Source of the DNA: an uncultured Methylophilaceae bacterium
Lineage (GTDB): Bacteria > Pseudomonadota > Gammaproteobacteria > Burkholderiales > Methylophilaceae
DNA: 64,000 bases
Direction of reading: 5' to 3'
Assembly (NCBI GenBank): GCA_905618945.1
Contig: CAJQTF010000010.1
Coordinates: 1 to 64,000 of the forward strand
The position numbers and the translations under genes are program-made. The notes under the pieces were generated by a model that was not told the DNA's origin, did not search any database, and saw only the letters and a list, made by a program, of their open reading frames with translations. Each line of letters begins with the position of its first letter. Positions within the stretch are counted from its first letter, which is position 1. Below, piece by piece: positions 41,486-50,276 of this stretch.

Positions 41486-42382
41486 ATGAATATCCCTCAA
41501 TTTAATTTTGATTTAATTCGCAATTCAAATATTTGGGGCATACTTGAAGATGACCATAATTTGCAAGCAAATTTATTTTCATTCTTAATTCATTTTGCGT
41601 TATTTATTTTTATGATTTTTTCAATTCAATGGCAAACAAAAATTCCTAATTTTGCAGAAGTAGAACTTTGGGATGCAGTCCCAACTCAAATAAAAAATAA
41701 ACAAATAAAAACAGAACCAAAAAAAAATAAACAAATAAAAAAGATAAAGACGACGCCTTTAAAAATAGATAAACAACAATTAAAGCTAAATGAAGAGGCA
41801 GAAATTAAGCTAAAGAAAAAGAAAGTTGCTGAAAAAAAAGCTTTAGCAAAAAAGAAAAAATTTCAAGAAATAAAAAAACTTCAAGCAAAATTATTAAAAC
41901 AAGAAGAGATAGATAAGCTTCAAGATAAATTACTCGAACAAGATAAATTGGACAAAATAAAGGATAAATTACTTGAACAAGAAAGGATTGAAAAATTACA
42001 AGACTCCCTTAGGGATGAGGAATTAAAAAAGAAGCCAACCATAGCAATAGCAGCTGATACAGAAGTATTAGCGGGAATTAATTCAGGTGAGCTAGATCGT
42101 TTTAAAGCTTTAATACAACAAAAAATTCAACAAAATGTAAATAATCAGCTGTGTGGGCTTGATAGAGTTGAATTAGAATTCGAAATATCTTTAATGCCAA
42201 CAGGGGATTTGCTTGGAGAGCCTAAAATGACCCAATCAAGTAAAATTGCAAGTTGCGATGCGGCAGTTGAAAGAGCAATTCTTCAATCTCAGCCACTACC
42301 GATTCCTCAAGATAAGAAATTATTTAAACGATTAAAAGATTTGAAATTAAAATTCCACCCAAATGGGCATTATGATCTATAA
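41486..42382 (+). CDS. tolA: Tol-Pal system protein TolA
   Basis: A 298-residue protein linking the inner membrane to Pal. It has one membrane helix at about residues 30-48, a long Lys/Glu-rich helical domain at about 60-190, and a C-terminal domain with the paired cysteines typical of TolA domain III (LCGLDRVELEFEISLMPTG and IASCDAAVERAIL). The helical region holds four 13-residue repeats of the pattern KLQxKLLxQxxID (131-182). TolA is usually recognised by this architecture and position, both present here. Confidence 0.92.
   Translation: MNIPQFNFDLIRNSNIWGILEDDHNLQANLFSFLIHFALFIFMIFSIQWQTKIPNFAEVELWDAVPTQIKNKQIKTEPKKNKQIKKIKTTPLKIDKQQLKLNEEAEIKLKKKKVAEKKALAKKKKFQEIKKLQAKLLKQEEIDKLQDKLLEQDKLDKIKDKLLEQERIEKLQDSLRDEELKKKPTIAIAADTEVLAGINSGELDRFKALIQQKIQQNVNNQLCGLDRVELEFEISLMPTGDLLGEPKMTQSSKIASCDAAVERAILQSQPLPIPQDKKLFKRLKDLKLKFHPNGHYDL
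41876..42031 (+). repeat. Four 39-bp (13-residue) repeats in tolA
   Basis: Units begin at 41876, 41915, 41954 and 41993 and encode variants of KLQDKLLEQDKLD; the fourth is diverged. They extend the coiled coil by in-frame duplication. Confidence 0.7.
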
Positions 42383-42452
42383 GTTGATGCGATCAATTGC
42401 ATTAATTAAAAGTGTTATCTTATTAACTTTATTAAGGAGTTATTAAAAAATT

Positions 42453-43745
42453 ATGATTTATCGAATATATTCTCTATTTTTTGGGGTTCTATTATTACTC
42501 TCAACTCCAATTTATGCATTAGAAGTGATCGAAATTCTTGGAGGCAAGGCAAGTGAAATACCAGTAGCAATTGTACCTTTTGATGGACTTGAAAATATAG
42601 GTGGACAAAAAGCCCACCAAATTATTTCATCAGATCTTAACCGTACAGGTTTATTTAGACCTTTAAATACTCTTGGAATATCTAATCCACCGAGTAGTGA
42701 TATTAATATAAATTATACAAAATGGTCGGCAATGGATGCTCAATTTATAGTTGTTGGCAAAGTTGAGTCTGAAAATCCTATTTCAGGAAATATTAAAATT
42801 ACCTGGAGTTTGATAGATATATTTAAAGAAAAAACTGTAGTTTCAATGAGATATATTGGAAAGAAATCTCAATATAGAGCTATTGCACATAAAGTATCAG
42901 ATAATGTGTATGAACATCTAACTGGTAGTAAAGGTGTTTTCCATACTAAAATTGCATACGTTAAAAAAGTTAATAATAAAAAATATAGTTTAAATGTTGC
43001 AGATTTTGACGGCTTCAATTCTAGACCTATCTTAAATACAACTCAGCCAATTATTTCGCCTCGATGGTCACCGGATGGAGAAAAAATTGCTTATGTTTCA
43101 TTTGAAAAGAAGAAGCCCGTTATATATATTCAAAACCTAAGAACAGGTAAAAGAACTTTATTGGCAAATTTTAAAGGTAATAATAGTGCGCCAGCATGGT
43201 CGCCAGACAGCAAAAAGTTAGCCATAGTATTAACTTATAATAAGAACTCACAAATTTATACTATCAATGCAGATGGAAGTGGCATTAAGCAATTAATGCG
43301 TTCCAATGCAATTAACACAGAGCCTTCATGGGCTCCGAATGGAGAAGATATTTATTTTTCTTCTAATCGAGGAGGTAACCCACAAATTTATAAGGTTAAT
43401 ATAAATGATGATGAAATTAGCAGGGTAACTTATGAGGGGAAATACAATCTGAGCCCAAGCATATCTTATGATGGAAAATTATTGATTTTTCTTACCAATG
43501 ACCAAGGAAAGTTTAAAGTAGCGATACAAAACCTTATATCCAATCAAGTGCTAAAAATTTCAGAGGGGCCAGCAGACGAATCACCAATATTTGCTCCAAA
43601 CGGCCATTTAGTATTATTTACCTATAAAGATTACGGAAAAACAACAAAAATTGGTACAGTCTCAATAAATGGATTAAAAAGGTTGCCTATAAACGTTGGA
43701 AGCTCCATAATACAAGAGCCTACATGGGGCCCAATAACAAATTAG
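42453..43745 (+). CDS. tolB: Tol-Pal system periplasmic beta-propeller TolB
   Basis: A 430-residue periplasmic protein. The signal peptide covers about residues 1-22 (SLFFGVLLLLSTPIYA); then comes the TolB N-terminal domain and a six-bladed propeller with WSPDGEKIAYVS, WSPDSKKLAIV and WAPNGEDIYFSSNRGG repeats. It binds Pal and is released by TolA. The nearest Shine-Dalgarno (AAGGAG) is 13 nt from the ATG, which is long. The stop codon sits inside a 13-bp-arm inverted repeat that spans the gap to pal. Confidence 0.95.
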   Translation: MIYRIYSLFFGVLLLLSTPIYALEVIEILGGKASEIPVAIVPFDGLENIGGQKAHQIISSDLNRTGLFRPLNTLGISNPPSSDININYTKWSAMDAQFIVVGKVESENPISGNIKITWSLIDIFKEKTVVSMRYIGKKSQYRAIAHKVSDNVYEHLTGSKGVFHTKIAYVKKVNNKKYSLNVADFDGFNSRPILNTTQPIISPRWSPDGEKIAYVSFEKKKPVIYIQNLRTGKRTLLANFKGNNSAPAWSPDSKKLAIVLTYNKNSQIYTINADGSGIKQLMRSNAINTEPSWAPNGEDIYFSSNRGGNPQIYKVNINDDEISRVTYEGKYNLSPSISYDGKLLIFLTNDQGKFKVAIQNLISNQVLKISEGPADESPIFAPNGHLVLFTYKDYGKTTKIGTVSINGLKRLPINVGSSIIQEPTWGPITN

Positions 43746-43798
43746 GAATTACTAAATTCTATTAAGTTAGATACTAACAGTAATAAGTAATTCCTAAT
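43741..43798 (+). repeat. Nested inverted repeat between tolB and pal
   Basis: Outer arms ATTAGGAATTACT (43741-43753, including the tolB stop) and AGTAATTCCTAAT (43786-43798) pair perfectly. Inside is a second dyad, GTTAG-ATA-CTAAC (43766-43778). No U-run follows. In RNA this would form a long two-part hairpin that could terminate, process or protect the mRNA before pal. Confidence 0.6.
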
Positions 43799-43851
43799 TT
43801 GTGTTACAGTATCAATGACATACAGATTTTACTTAATGGAGGAAATACAAA

Positions 43852-44349
43852 TTGAAAAAATCATTATTATTACTATCACTAGTAGCATTACTCGGATCTG
43901 GTTGTAGCTCTACACCACTAGATGCACCTGGAGATCCTTCAGCAGCTAATTATTACGGCGTTGATGCTGCAACTGCAGAAGCTTTAGGTCTAGAAGAGCT
44001 TAGAGGTAATCAACTGCTTTCTCAAAGAAGCGTATTTTTTGATTTTAATAAATACGATATTAAGCCTGAATTTCAAGACTTAATCGGGGCTCATGCTCAG
44101 TATCTTAATAATCATGCTCCTGCAAGAATGATAATTAAAGGTAATGCAGATTATAGAGGATCACATGAATATAATTTGTCTCTGGGACAAAAACGTTCAG
44201 TAGCAGTTAAAGAGGCTTTGAATGCCCTTGGTGTTGACGATTCTCAGATTGAAACAATTAGCTATGGCGAAGAGTATGCAAACCAAGAATGTCAAGCTGA
44301 TGCATGTGGGCAGGATAGAAGAGCTGACATCACATACGAAGTAGAATAG
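43852..44349 (+). CDS. pal: Peptidoglycan-associated lipoprotein Pal
   Basis: A 165-residue outer-membrane lipoprotein. The signal peptide ends in the lipobox LLGSGC, with lipid-bearing Cys18, and the C-terminal OmpA-like domain binds peptidoglycan (VFFDFNKYDIKPEF, IIKGNADYRGSHEYNLSLGQKRS, DRRADITYE). The start is a TTG with a strong upstream GGAGGAAAT. A 106-bp gap with a large inverted repeat separates it from tolB, so it may be expressed separately at a higher level. Confidence 0.95.
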   Translation: MKKSLLLLSLVALLGSGCSSTPLDAPGDPSAANYYGVDAATAEALGLEELRGNQLLSQRSVFFDFNKYDIKPEFQDLIGAHAQYLNNHAPARMIIKGNADYRGSHEYNLSLGQKRSVAVKEALNALGVDDSQIETISYGEEYANQECQADACGQDRRADITYEVE

Positions 44350-44370
44350 ATTTAATATATAGCGAGTTTT

Positions 44371-45213
44371 ATGAAAAAATATTTATTGGTTGGTCTTGTA
44401 TTGTTTTCGAATCTTGTGTTTGCATTATTTGAAGATGAAGAAGCTAGAAAAAAGATTAATGCTATGCAAGACCAATTAAATAATATTGAAAAATCGCTAG
44501 AATTCAAGATTAATCAGAAATTTTCAAAAAATTTATCAAAATATAGTTCGGAATTAAATGAGCTACACGATATTATCTCAAAGTTAATTGGTGACGTAGA
44601 AGTCTTGCAATTTGAACTTAAAAACTCAAAAGAAAGACATAACGTAATTTACCAAGAATTAAATGACAGAATTTTAAACCTTGAATCTAAAATTGAAGAG
44701 AAGAATCAAAATATACCGCAAGAGAAGCCTAATGAAACTCTTAATAAAACTCCCCAAGCTGAAATTGAGCTAAGAATTGAAGATCTTACAGAGAAGGATG
44801 AGGGCTTAGTACCTTTAGTCGATAAAAATATTGAGCTTGACGAGTATGCAGAAGCAGATTCATTAGTTAAGGCAACAAGATATAAAGAGGCTTTTGAAGC
44901 TTTAGATAAATTTATAATAACTTATCCTAATTCTAATTTATTACCGAAAGCGAAATATAGTCTCGGTTATTCTCAATGGGCTCTAAAAAATTATAATGCA
45001 GCAATCAAAACGTATTCAAAAATAATACAACTTCATCCTGATAGTGAAATAATCCCAGATGTTATATACGGTATTGCAAACTGCGAGATTCAATTAACCC
45101 GAATCACGAAGGCCAAAAAAACCCTAAGAGGTTTAATAAGTAAATACCCACGATCTGAAATTATTGAGAAAGCTAAAAAAAGACTTGAAGCATTAAAATC
45201 GATCAAACTTTAA
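44371..45213 (+). CDS. cpoB: Cell division coordinator CpoB (YbgF)
   Basis: A 280-residue periplasmic protein that couples PBP1B and Tol activity in E. coli. The signal peptide is at residues 1-18 (LVGLVLFSNLVFA), a coiled coil follows at about 25-115, and C-terminal TPRs cover about 160-275 (YKEAFEALDKFIITYPNSN, YNAAIKTYSKIIQLHPDSE). Its position after pal is standard. Confidence 0.92.
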   Translation: MKKYLLVGLVLFSNLVFALFEDEEARKKINAMQDQLNNIEKSLEFKINQKFSKNLSKYSSELNELHDIISKLIGDVEVLQFELKNSKERHNVIYQELNDRILNLESKIEEKNQNIPQEKPNETLNKTPQAEIELRIEDLTEKDEGLVPLVDKNIELDEYAEADSLVKATRYKEAFEALDKFIITYPNSNLLPKAKYSLGYSQWALKNYNAAIKTYSKIIQLHPDSEIIPDVIYGIANCEIQLTRITKAKKTLRGLISKYPRSEIIEKAKKRLEALKSIKL

Positions 45214-45240
45214 TACACCTATTATTACATTGAGCTCCAA

Positions 45241-45882
45241 GTGCAAAAATTAAAAGTAAATGAAATTTTCTATTCACTTCAAGGTGAATCATCATATGCT
45301 GGGCTCCCTACAATTTTTATAAGATTAACGGGTTGCCCAATGCGATGTGGTTATTGTGATACTGCATATGCATTTAATGAAGGTGATAATTTTACTATTG
45401 ACAATATTTTAGAAACTATCTCTGAGTATAAAACTAAAAATGTGACAGTAACGGGGGGGGAACCGTTAGTTCAAAAAGAATGTTGGACTCTTTTGAAATG
45501 TCTTTGTGACGAGGGATACACAGTTTCGTTAGAAACTGGTGGTGCAATTTCGATAAGTGAAATTGATCAACGTGTAAAAATAATTTTAGATATTAAAACA
45601 CCAGGCTCAGGTGAAGAGAAAAACAACTTTTGGGACAATCTAGAATTGATAAAACCAAAAGATGAAATAAAATTTGTTATAACTGATCTAAAAGATTACA
45701 TTTGGGCTAAAGAAGTTTTAATTAGAGAAAAACTAAATGAAAAAGCAATAATATTATTTTCTCCAGTTTATGGCGACATTAATCCAAAAGACCTTGCAGA
45801 GTGGATTTTAAAAGATCAATTACCAGTTAGATATCAAATTCAACTCCATAAAATTATTTGGGGGGAAGTGCCAGGTGTCTAA
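45241..45882 (+). CDS. queE: 7-carboxy-7-deazaguanine synthase
   Basis: Radical SAM enzyme in the queuosine pathway, converting CPH4 to CDG. The 213 residues have a cluster motif CPMRCGYC (Cys32, Cys36, Cys39), a CxxxCxxC arrangement, preceded by [22 protein letters not shown] and followed by TGGEPL. The start is GTG. It overlaps queC by 8 bp. queD, queF and tgt are not in the window. Confidence 0.95.
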   Translation: MQKLKVNEIFYSLQGESSYAGLPTIFIRLTGCPMRCGYCDTAYAFNEGDNFTIDNILETISEYKTKNVTVTGGEPLVQKECWTLLKCLCDEGYTVSLETGGAISISEIDQRVKIILDIKTPGSGEEKNNFWDNLELIKPKDEIKFVITDLKDYIWAKEVLIREKLNEKAIILFSPVYGDINPKDLAEWILKDQLPVRYQIQLHKIIWGEVPGV

Positions 45883-46549
45883 AAAAGCAATAATATTATT
45901 ATCAGGTGGATTAGATTCTTCAACAGTTCTAGCAATAGCAAAGGCAGAAGGTTACGAATGTTATGCTTTAACTATAAACTATCATCAAAGACATGATGCA
46001 GAACTAGTAGCAGCTAGAAAGATAGCAAATTTTTTTAGAGTCAAAGATTTTAAAATTGTTGATATAGATTTGAGTTGGCTAAAAAACTCAGCTTTGACCA
46101 ATAAAAATATTAGTATCCCAGAAAACCCTTCTATTGGAATTCCGGTGACATATGTTCCAGCCCGAAATACGATAATGATGACCTTAGCCTTAGCTTGGGC
46201 AGAAACAATTAATAGTCAAAATATTTTTATTGGAGTCAATGCAGTTGATTATTCCGGATATCCTGATTGTCGACCTGAATATATAGAAAGCTTTCAAAAT
46301 ATGGCAAATTTAGCCACCAAGGCGGCAGTGGAGGGCAGTAAGATTAAAATACATACACCTTTAATAGAAATGTCAAAAGCAGAGATTATTTGTATGGGTA
46401 TAAAAAAACAGGTTGATTATAAGATGACGGTTTCATGTTACCAGGCAACTGAAAGCGGTTTAGCATGCGGTAAATGTGACTCATGTAGGCTTAGAAAAGA
46501 AGGATTTAAATCTGCTCAAATAGAAGACCCAACTAATTATAAGATATAG
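45875..46549 (+). CDS. queC: 7-cyano-7-deazaguanine (preQ0) synthase
   Basis: ATP-dependent enzyme that makes preQ0 from CDG and ammonia. The 224 residues have the PP-loop [10 protein letters not shown], the YVPARNTIM motif and C-terminal zinc cysteines in [18 protein letters not shown]. The start is a GTG inside the queE end. It is the last gene of the tol-que run. Confidence 0.95.
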   Translation: MSKKAIILLSGGLDSSTVLAIAKAEGYECYALTINYHQRHDAELVAARKIANFFRVKDFKIVDIDLSWLKNSALTNKNISIPENPSIGIPVTYVPARNTIMMTLALAWAETINSQNIFIGVNAVDYSGYPDCRPEYIESFQNMANLATKAAVEGSKIKIHTPLIEMSKAEIICMGIKKQVDYKMTVSCYQATESGLACGKCDSCRLRKEGFKSAQIEDPTNYKI

Positions 46550-46572
46550 ATAAAATCAAATATTTAATTAAC

Positions 46573-46602
46573 TTGCCAAAGTTATCTAAAATAGCGTAAA
46601 AT
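46573..46602 (+). promoter_or_regulatory. Likely sigma-70 promoter of the rpsP operon
   Basis: TTGCCA (46573-46578) and TAAAAT (46597-46602) are separated by 18 bp, about 40 bp before the rpsP ATG. They lie in the only sizeable gap upstream of rpsP-rimM-trmD-rplS. Confidence 0.5.
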
Positions 46603-46644
46603 TTTGCCCTTTCTGTAGAAAACAATTAATAAAGAGAATAAATT

Positions 46645-47034
46645 ATGGTGGTTATTAGGCTTTCAAGAAGTGGTAATAAAAATAGACCTTATTTTAATGT
46701 TGTAGTAGCAGATTCAAAGAAGCCTCGTGATGGGCGTTTTATTGAAAGAATTGGCTTTTACAACCCGATGGCTAGAGTAGGCTCGGAAACATTAAGATTA
46801 GAAACAGGTCGAATTGAATACTGGCAAGGACACGGCGCATTATTGTCAGACACAATGACTAGGATTGTTAAATTGCATGCTAAAGGACCAGATGGCTTAG
46901 CAGAAATGAAGAAAAAAGATGCTCAAAAAGCTGCATCAAAAAAAGCAAAAAAAGAAGCTGAAAAATTAGCAAAAGCTGAGGCAGCGGTCGAAGCAGAAGC
47001 TCCAGCGGCAGAAGCAAAGACGGAAGATAAATAG
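46645..47034 (+). CDS. rpsP: 30S ribosomal protein S16 with extended tail
   Basis: A 129-residue protein. The first 82 or so residues are normal bS16 ([35 protein letters not shown]). The rest is an extension first rich in Lys/Ala ([19 protein letters not shown]), then Ala/Glu ([14 protein letters not shown]). bS16 is typically 80-90 residues, and similar tails are known in several betaproteobacteria. The last part shares an exact 18-nt stretch with the rplS tail. First gene of rpsP-rimM-trmD-rplS. Confidence 0.94.
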   Translation: MVVIRLSRSGNKNRPYFNVVVADSKKPRDGRFIERIGFYNPMARVGSETLRLETGRIEYWQGHGALLSDTMTRIVKLHAKGPDGLAEMKKKDAQKAASKKAKKEAEKLAKAEAAVEAEAPAAEAKTEDK

Positions 47035-47045
47035 AGAAGGTTATA

Positions 47046-47561
47046 TTGTCTTCTATAGAATTAGAAGAAATTGTTGTAATGGGTAAAGTGTTAGTTCCAT
47101 ATGGGGTTAACGGATGGGTAAAAGTTTATTCTTTTACAGAAAAATTAGAATCTTTTTTGACATATAAAAAGTTATATCTTTCTAAAGATCAGAAAAATTG
47201 GTTAGAAATAAAGATTAAAGAAATTAAATTGCATGGTAAGACGATTATTGCAAAGTTTTCAGAAATTGCTGACCGTACGCAAGCAGAGACTTATAAAGAT
47301 TATTTAATCGGGGTACCTAAAGATTACCTGCCTCAATTAAATGAAGATCAGTACTATTGGAACGATCTAATAGGATTTGAAGTATTAAATCTTCAGAATG
47401 TTTCTTTTGGCCTAGTTGATACATATATTGAAACTGGTGCAAATGATGTAATAGTTGTTAAGGGCGATAAGGAGAGATTAATTCCATATACACCAATGAC
47501 GGTATTAAAAGTAGATACCATAGAAGATAAAATAATTGTGGATTGGGATGAGAGCTTCTAA
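47046..47561 (+). CDS. rimM: Ribosome maturation factor RimM
   Basis: A 171-residue 16S processing factor that binds S19 and helps assemble the 30S head. It has the N-terminal RimM barrel (VMGKVLVPYGVNGWVKVYSFTE) and a C-terminal PRC barrel (YYWNDLIGFEVLN, DVIVVKGDKERLIPYTPMTVLKVD). The start is TTG, with AAGG 5-6 nt upstream. It overlaps trmD by 14 bp. Confidence 0.94.
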   Translation: MSSIELEEIVVMGKVLVPYGVNGWVKVYSFTEKLESFLTYKKLYLSKDQKNWLEIKIKEIKLHGKTIIAKFSEIADRTQAETYKDYLIGVPKDYLPQLNEDQYYWNDLIGFEVLNLQNVSFGLVDTYIETGANDVIVVKGDKERLIPYTPMTVLKVDTIEDKIIVDWDESF

Positions 47562-48327
47562 AGCTTTATTAACCTTTGATGTTGTAACCTTAATGCCAGA
47601 AATGTTTTTGGCAATAAGTGATTATGGAGTGACTGGAAGAGCATTTAAGGAAAATATTGTTAATCTGAATTTATGGAACCCAAGAGAGTTCTCAATGGAT
47701 CTTCATAAAACAGTAGATGATAGAACTTACGGCGGAGGCCCGGGAATGCTTATGACGGCCGACCCATTAGTAAAATCTATTGAAGCAGCTAAGAAAAGAC
47801 AAGATAAATTAGGGTTAAAAAATAGTAAAGTTATTCATATGACCCCTAGAGGAAAATTACTAAGTCATAATGAAATTAAAAGATTGTTAAGCTGTGAAGG
47901 ACTCGTGATAATTACGAGTAGATATGAAGGCATTGATGAGAGAGTAAATAATTGGGTTGATGAAGAAGTCTCAATTGGAGACTATGTGTTAAGTGGTGGG
48001 GAATTACCTGCAATGACGATGATGGATTGTCTTATTAGGCAATTACCTGGCGTATTAAACGATGATGAATCGGCAACACAAGATTCTTTTGTTAACGGCC
48101 TATTAGACCATTCGCATTTTACACGCCCCGAGATTTTTAAAAAAATGAAGGTACCTGAAGTTTTATTATCAGGAGATCATGAAAAAATTAGGTTATGGCG
48201 GTTAAAGGAGTCACTAAAACTAACCTGGATAAAACGCCCAGATTTATTGGCTAAGAAGTTGTTGACAAAAGAAGAGGCTCGGCTGCTTGAAGAAATTCAA
48301 ATTGAGCAGGAACAAGGCTCTATATAA
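47548..48327 (+). CDS. trmD: tRNA (guanine-N1)-methyltransferase
   Basis: Makes m1G37 in tRNAs, which prevents +1 frameshifting. The 259-residue SPOUT enzyme starts with [11 protein letters not shown]. The knot region includes [11 protein letters not shown] and [15 protein letters not shown], and the catalytic Asp lies in the linker near [17 protein letters not shown] use the ATG at 47548, inside rimM; an in-frame TTG lies at 47536. Confidence 0.95.
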   Translation: MRASKALLTFDVVTLMPEMFLAISDYGVTGRAFKENIVNLNLWNPREFSMDLHKTVDDRTYGGGPGMLMTADPLVKSIEAAKKRQDKLGLKNSKVIHMTPRGKLLSHNEIKRLLSCEGLVIITSRYEGIDERVNNWVDEEVSIGDYVLSGGELPAMTMMDCLIRQLPGVLNDDESATQDSFVNGLLDHSHFTRPEIFKKMKVPEVLLSGDHEKIRLWRLKESLKLTWIKRPDLLAKKLLTKEEARLLEEIQIEQEQGSI

Positions 48328-48346
48328 TTTAAAAGGAACAGGAATC

Positions 48347-48862
48347 ATGGCAAATATTATTGAAACATTAGAACAAGAAGAAATAGCACGTTTAGGAAAA
48401 AAAATTCCAAAATTTTCACCAGGAGATTCAGTAGTAGTAGGTGTTAATGTTGTTGAAGGAACAAGAAAACGAGTTCAAGTTTTTGAGGGAGTTGTTATCT
48501 CTAGAAGAAATAGAGGATTAAATTCATCATTTATTGTTCGTAAAATCTCTTCAGGTGAGGGAATTGAAAGGACTTTTCAACTGCATTCACCACAAATTGA
48601 AAGTATTGTTATTAAAAGTCGAGGTGATGTACGTAGAGCGAAGTTATTTTACTTACGTGAACGGTCTGGGAAATCTGCAAGAATTAAAGAGCGTTTAAAA
48701 ATACGTGAAAGTGATAGTGAGTTTGAAGAAATTCCAGATATGTTAGTTGAGGAAGCTCCAGAAGCGGCAGAAGCGGCAGAAGCAGCTCCAGCGGCAGAAG
48801 CAGCTCCAGCGGCAGAAGCAGCTCCAGCGGCAGAAGCAGAATCAGGTGAGAAACCTGCTTAA
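48347..48862 (+). CDS. rplS: 50S ribosomal protein L19 with repetitive tail
   Basis: A 171-residue protein. Residues 1 to about 117 are normal bL19 ([54 protein letters not shown] is the core), with the start at the ATG 48347 behind AGGAACAGGA. The last 50 or so residues are acidic and Ala/Pro/Glu-rich, made by three perfect 18-bp repeats that encode AAPAAE. bL19 is normally 115-130 residues. The tail resembles that of rpsP in the same operon. An intrinsic terminator follows. Confidence 0.94.
   Translation: MANIIETLEQEEIARLGKKIPKFSPGDSVVVGVNVVEGTRKRVQVFEGVVISRRNRGLNSSFIVRKISSGEGIERTFQLHSPQIESIVIKSRGDVRRAKLFYLRERSGKSARIKERLKIRESDSEFEEIPDMLVEEAPEAAEAAEAAPAAEAAPAAEAAPAAEAESGEKPA
48782..48835 (+). 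repeat. Three perfect 18-bp tandem repeats in rplS
   Basis: Units at 48782-48799, 48800-48817 and 48818-48835, each reading GCAGCTCCAGCGGCAGAA (AAPAAE). Related partial copies flank them. Eighteen bases of this pattern recur exactly in rpsP at 46999-47016. Confidence 0.9.
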
Positions 48863-48879
48863 ATAAAATTTTAAGTATA

Positions 48880-48907
48880 AAAAAGCCCCATAATTTGGGG
48901 TTTTTTT
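48880..48907 (+). terminator. Intrinsic terminator of the rpsP-rplS operon
   Basis: CCCCA-TAATT-TGGGG, preceded by A-run and followed by seven T. It lies about 20 bp after the rplS stop. Confidence 0.88.
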
Positions 48908-48939
48908 ATTTTACTCATAAAAACTTAATGAAAAGATAG

Positions 48940-49890
48940 ATGAATAGCTTTAGAATAAAAGCAATGGATAATGAATCTAAAATAATACCTAAAAATAACC
49001 ACATAAAAAATGAGATTATTGATAGATTTATTGACCATTTATGGCTACAAGATGGATTATCTAAAAACACATTAAATAGCTATCGATTTGATTTAGAATT
49101 ATTTACAGAATGGCTAACTAAAAAATTAAAAAAAAATATATTAGATGTATCTCAGGCTGACATTCAGCAGTATCTTTCATTTAAATTCCCTACATCTAAA
49201 GCACGGAGTATTTCAAGATTACTTGCTACCCTTAGGCGATTATTTAGGTATTTATTAAGGGAAAATAAAGTAAAAATTGACCCCACTTTAGAGATACTCA
49301 GTCCAAAGATTCCAAAATCACTACCAAAAAGCTTAAGTGAAGAAGAGGTCGAATCTCTTTTAAATACTCCTAATGTTAAAACTATTTGTGGATTAAGAGA
49401 TAAGGCAATGCTTGAATTATTATACGCTTGTGGCCTTCGCGTTTCTGAGTTAGTTAACATACTTCTGACTGAGCTAAGCATGACTGAAGGGGTTATAAGG
49501 GTTACAGGTAAAGGAAGTAAAACTAGATTAGTTCCTATGGGGGAAGAAGCAGTAGATTGGATTAAGAGGTATATTAATGAGAGTAGAAATAATATTTTAA
49601 AAAAAAAGACATCTAAATATCTCTTTATTACAATTCGTGGGAGTGCAATGACAAGGCAGGCATTTTGGTATTTGATAAAAAGATATTCAATTATTGCTAA
49701 AATAAAAAAACCAATGTCACCTCATATACTAAGACATGCATTTGCAACACATTTGATCAATCACGGGGCAGATTTAAGAGTGGTTCAGATGCTTCTTGGC
49801 CATAGCGATATTTCAACAACACAAATCTATACCCATGTTGCAAGAGAAAGATTAAAAAAACTTCATGAATCTCACCACCCAAGAGGGTAG
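48940..49890 (+). CDS. xerD: Site-specific tyrosine recombinase XerD
   Basis: A 316-residue chromosome dimer resolution recombinase. The N-terminal SAM-like core-binding domain is at about 25-110. The catalytic set is complete: Arg167 (CGLRVSEL), Lys191, His262, Arg265 (HILRHAFATHL), His288 (LLGHSDISTTQIY) and nucleophile Tyr297. XerD rather than XerC is my preference from LLGHSDISTTQIYTHV and the WLQDGLSKNT-type start, but it is not certain. Met9 is an alternative start. No mobile element surrounds it, so it looks like the housekeeping enzyme. Confidence 0.85.
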   Translation: MNSFRIKAMDNESKIIPKNNHIKNEIIDRFIDHLWLQDGLSKNTLNSYRFDLELFTEWLTKKLKKNILDVSQADIQQYLSFKFPTSKARSISRLLATLRRLFRYLLRENKVKIDPTLEILSPKIPKSLPKSLSEEEVESLLNTPNVKTICGLRDKAMLELLYACGLRVSELVNILLTELSMTEGVIRVTGKGSKTRLVPMGEEAVDWIKRYINESRNNILKKKTSKYLFITIRGSAMTRQAFWYLIKRYSIIAKIKKPMSPHILRHAFATHLINHGADLRVVQMLLGHSDISTTQIYTHVARERLKKLHESHHPRG

Positions 49891-49893
49891 TTT

Positions 49894-50241
49894 TTATCGT
49901 TCTAAAATAATGCCAACAAAGTCTGTATCAGGAAGAATCTTTTTTTTTGATATTTTTAATATAATTTTTTCAAAGTGAAATTTCTCTTTTAAGCGGCTAA
50001 TAATATCCTCACCAAAATCCTCAAGAAGGCGATATTCATGTTTTAAGGCAATCAATTTTATTTCAGATTCAATTAAGGAATAGTCAATTGTCTTAGAAAT
50101 ATCATCTTCAGTAAAGATTTGATTTCCTTTTAGTTGGATATCGACATCAATGATAAGTTGTTGGGAAACAGCTCTTTCCCAATCTGGCACACCAATTTTA
50201 GTATTTAATTTAAGACCATGCAGAAAAATATTATTTGTCAT
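49894..50241 (-). CDS. folB: Dihydroneopterin aldolase
   Basis: A 115-residue folate-pathway enzyme that cleaves dihydroneopterin. The family pattern is IFLHGLKLNTKIGVPDWERA (the catalytic Glu and Lys environment) with LIDVDI and DYSLIESEI. It diverges from plsY across 35 bp and ends 3 bp from the convergent xerD stop. The folB-plsY-tsaD neighbourhood is common in proteobacteria. Confidence 0.9.
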   Translation of the reverse strand: MTNNIFLHGLKLNTKIGVPDWERAVSQQLIIDVDIQLKGNQIFTEDDISKTIDYSLIESEIKLIALKHEYRLLEDFGEDIISRLKEKFHFEKIILKISKKKILPDTDFVGIILER

Positions 50242-50263
50242 GAAGAATTTAATGTTTTTGAAA

Positions 50264-50269
50264 TATAAT
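50264..50269 (+). promoter_or_regulatory. Possible -10 box of a leaderless plsY mRNA
   Basis: TATAAT ends 7 nt before the plsY ATG, which would place the transcription start at or very near the A of the start codon. No clear -35 is visible. The spacer to folB is only 35 bp. Confidence 0.35.
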
Positions 50270-50276
50270 AAGTACT

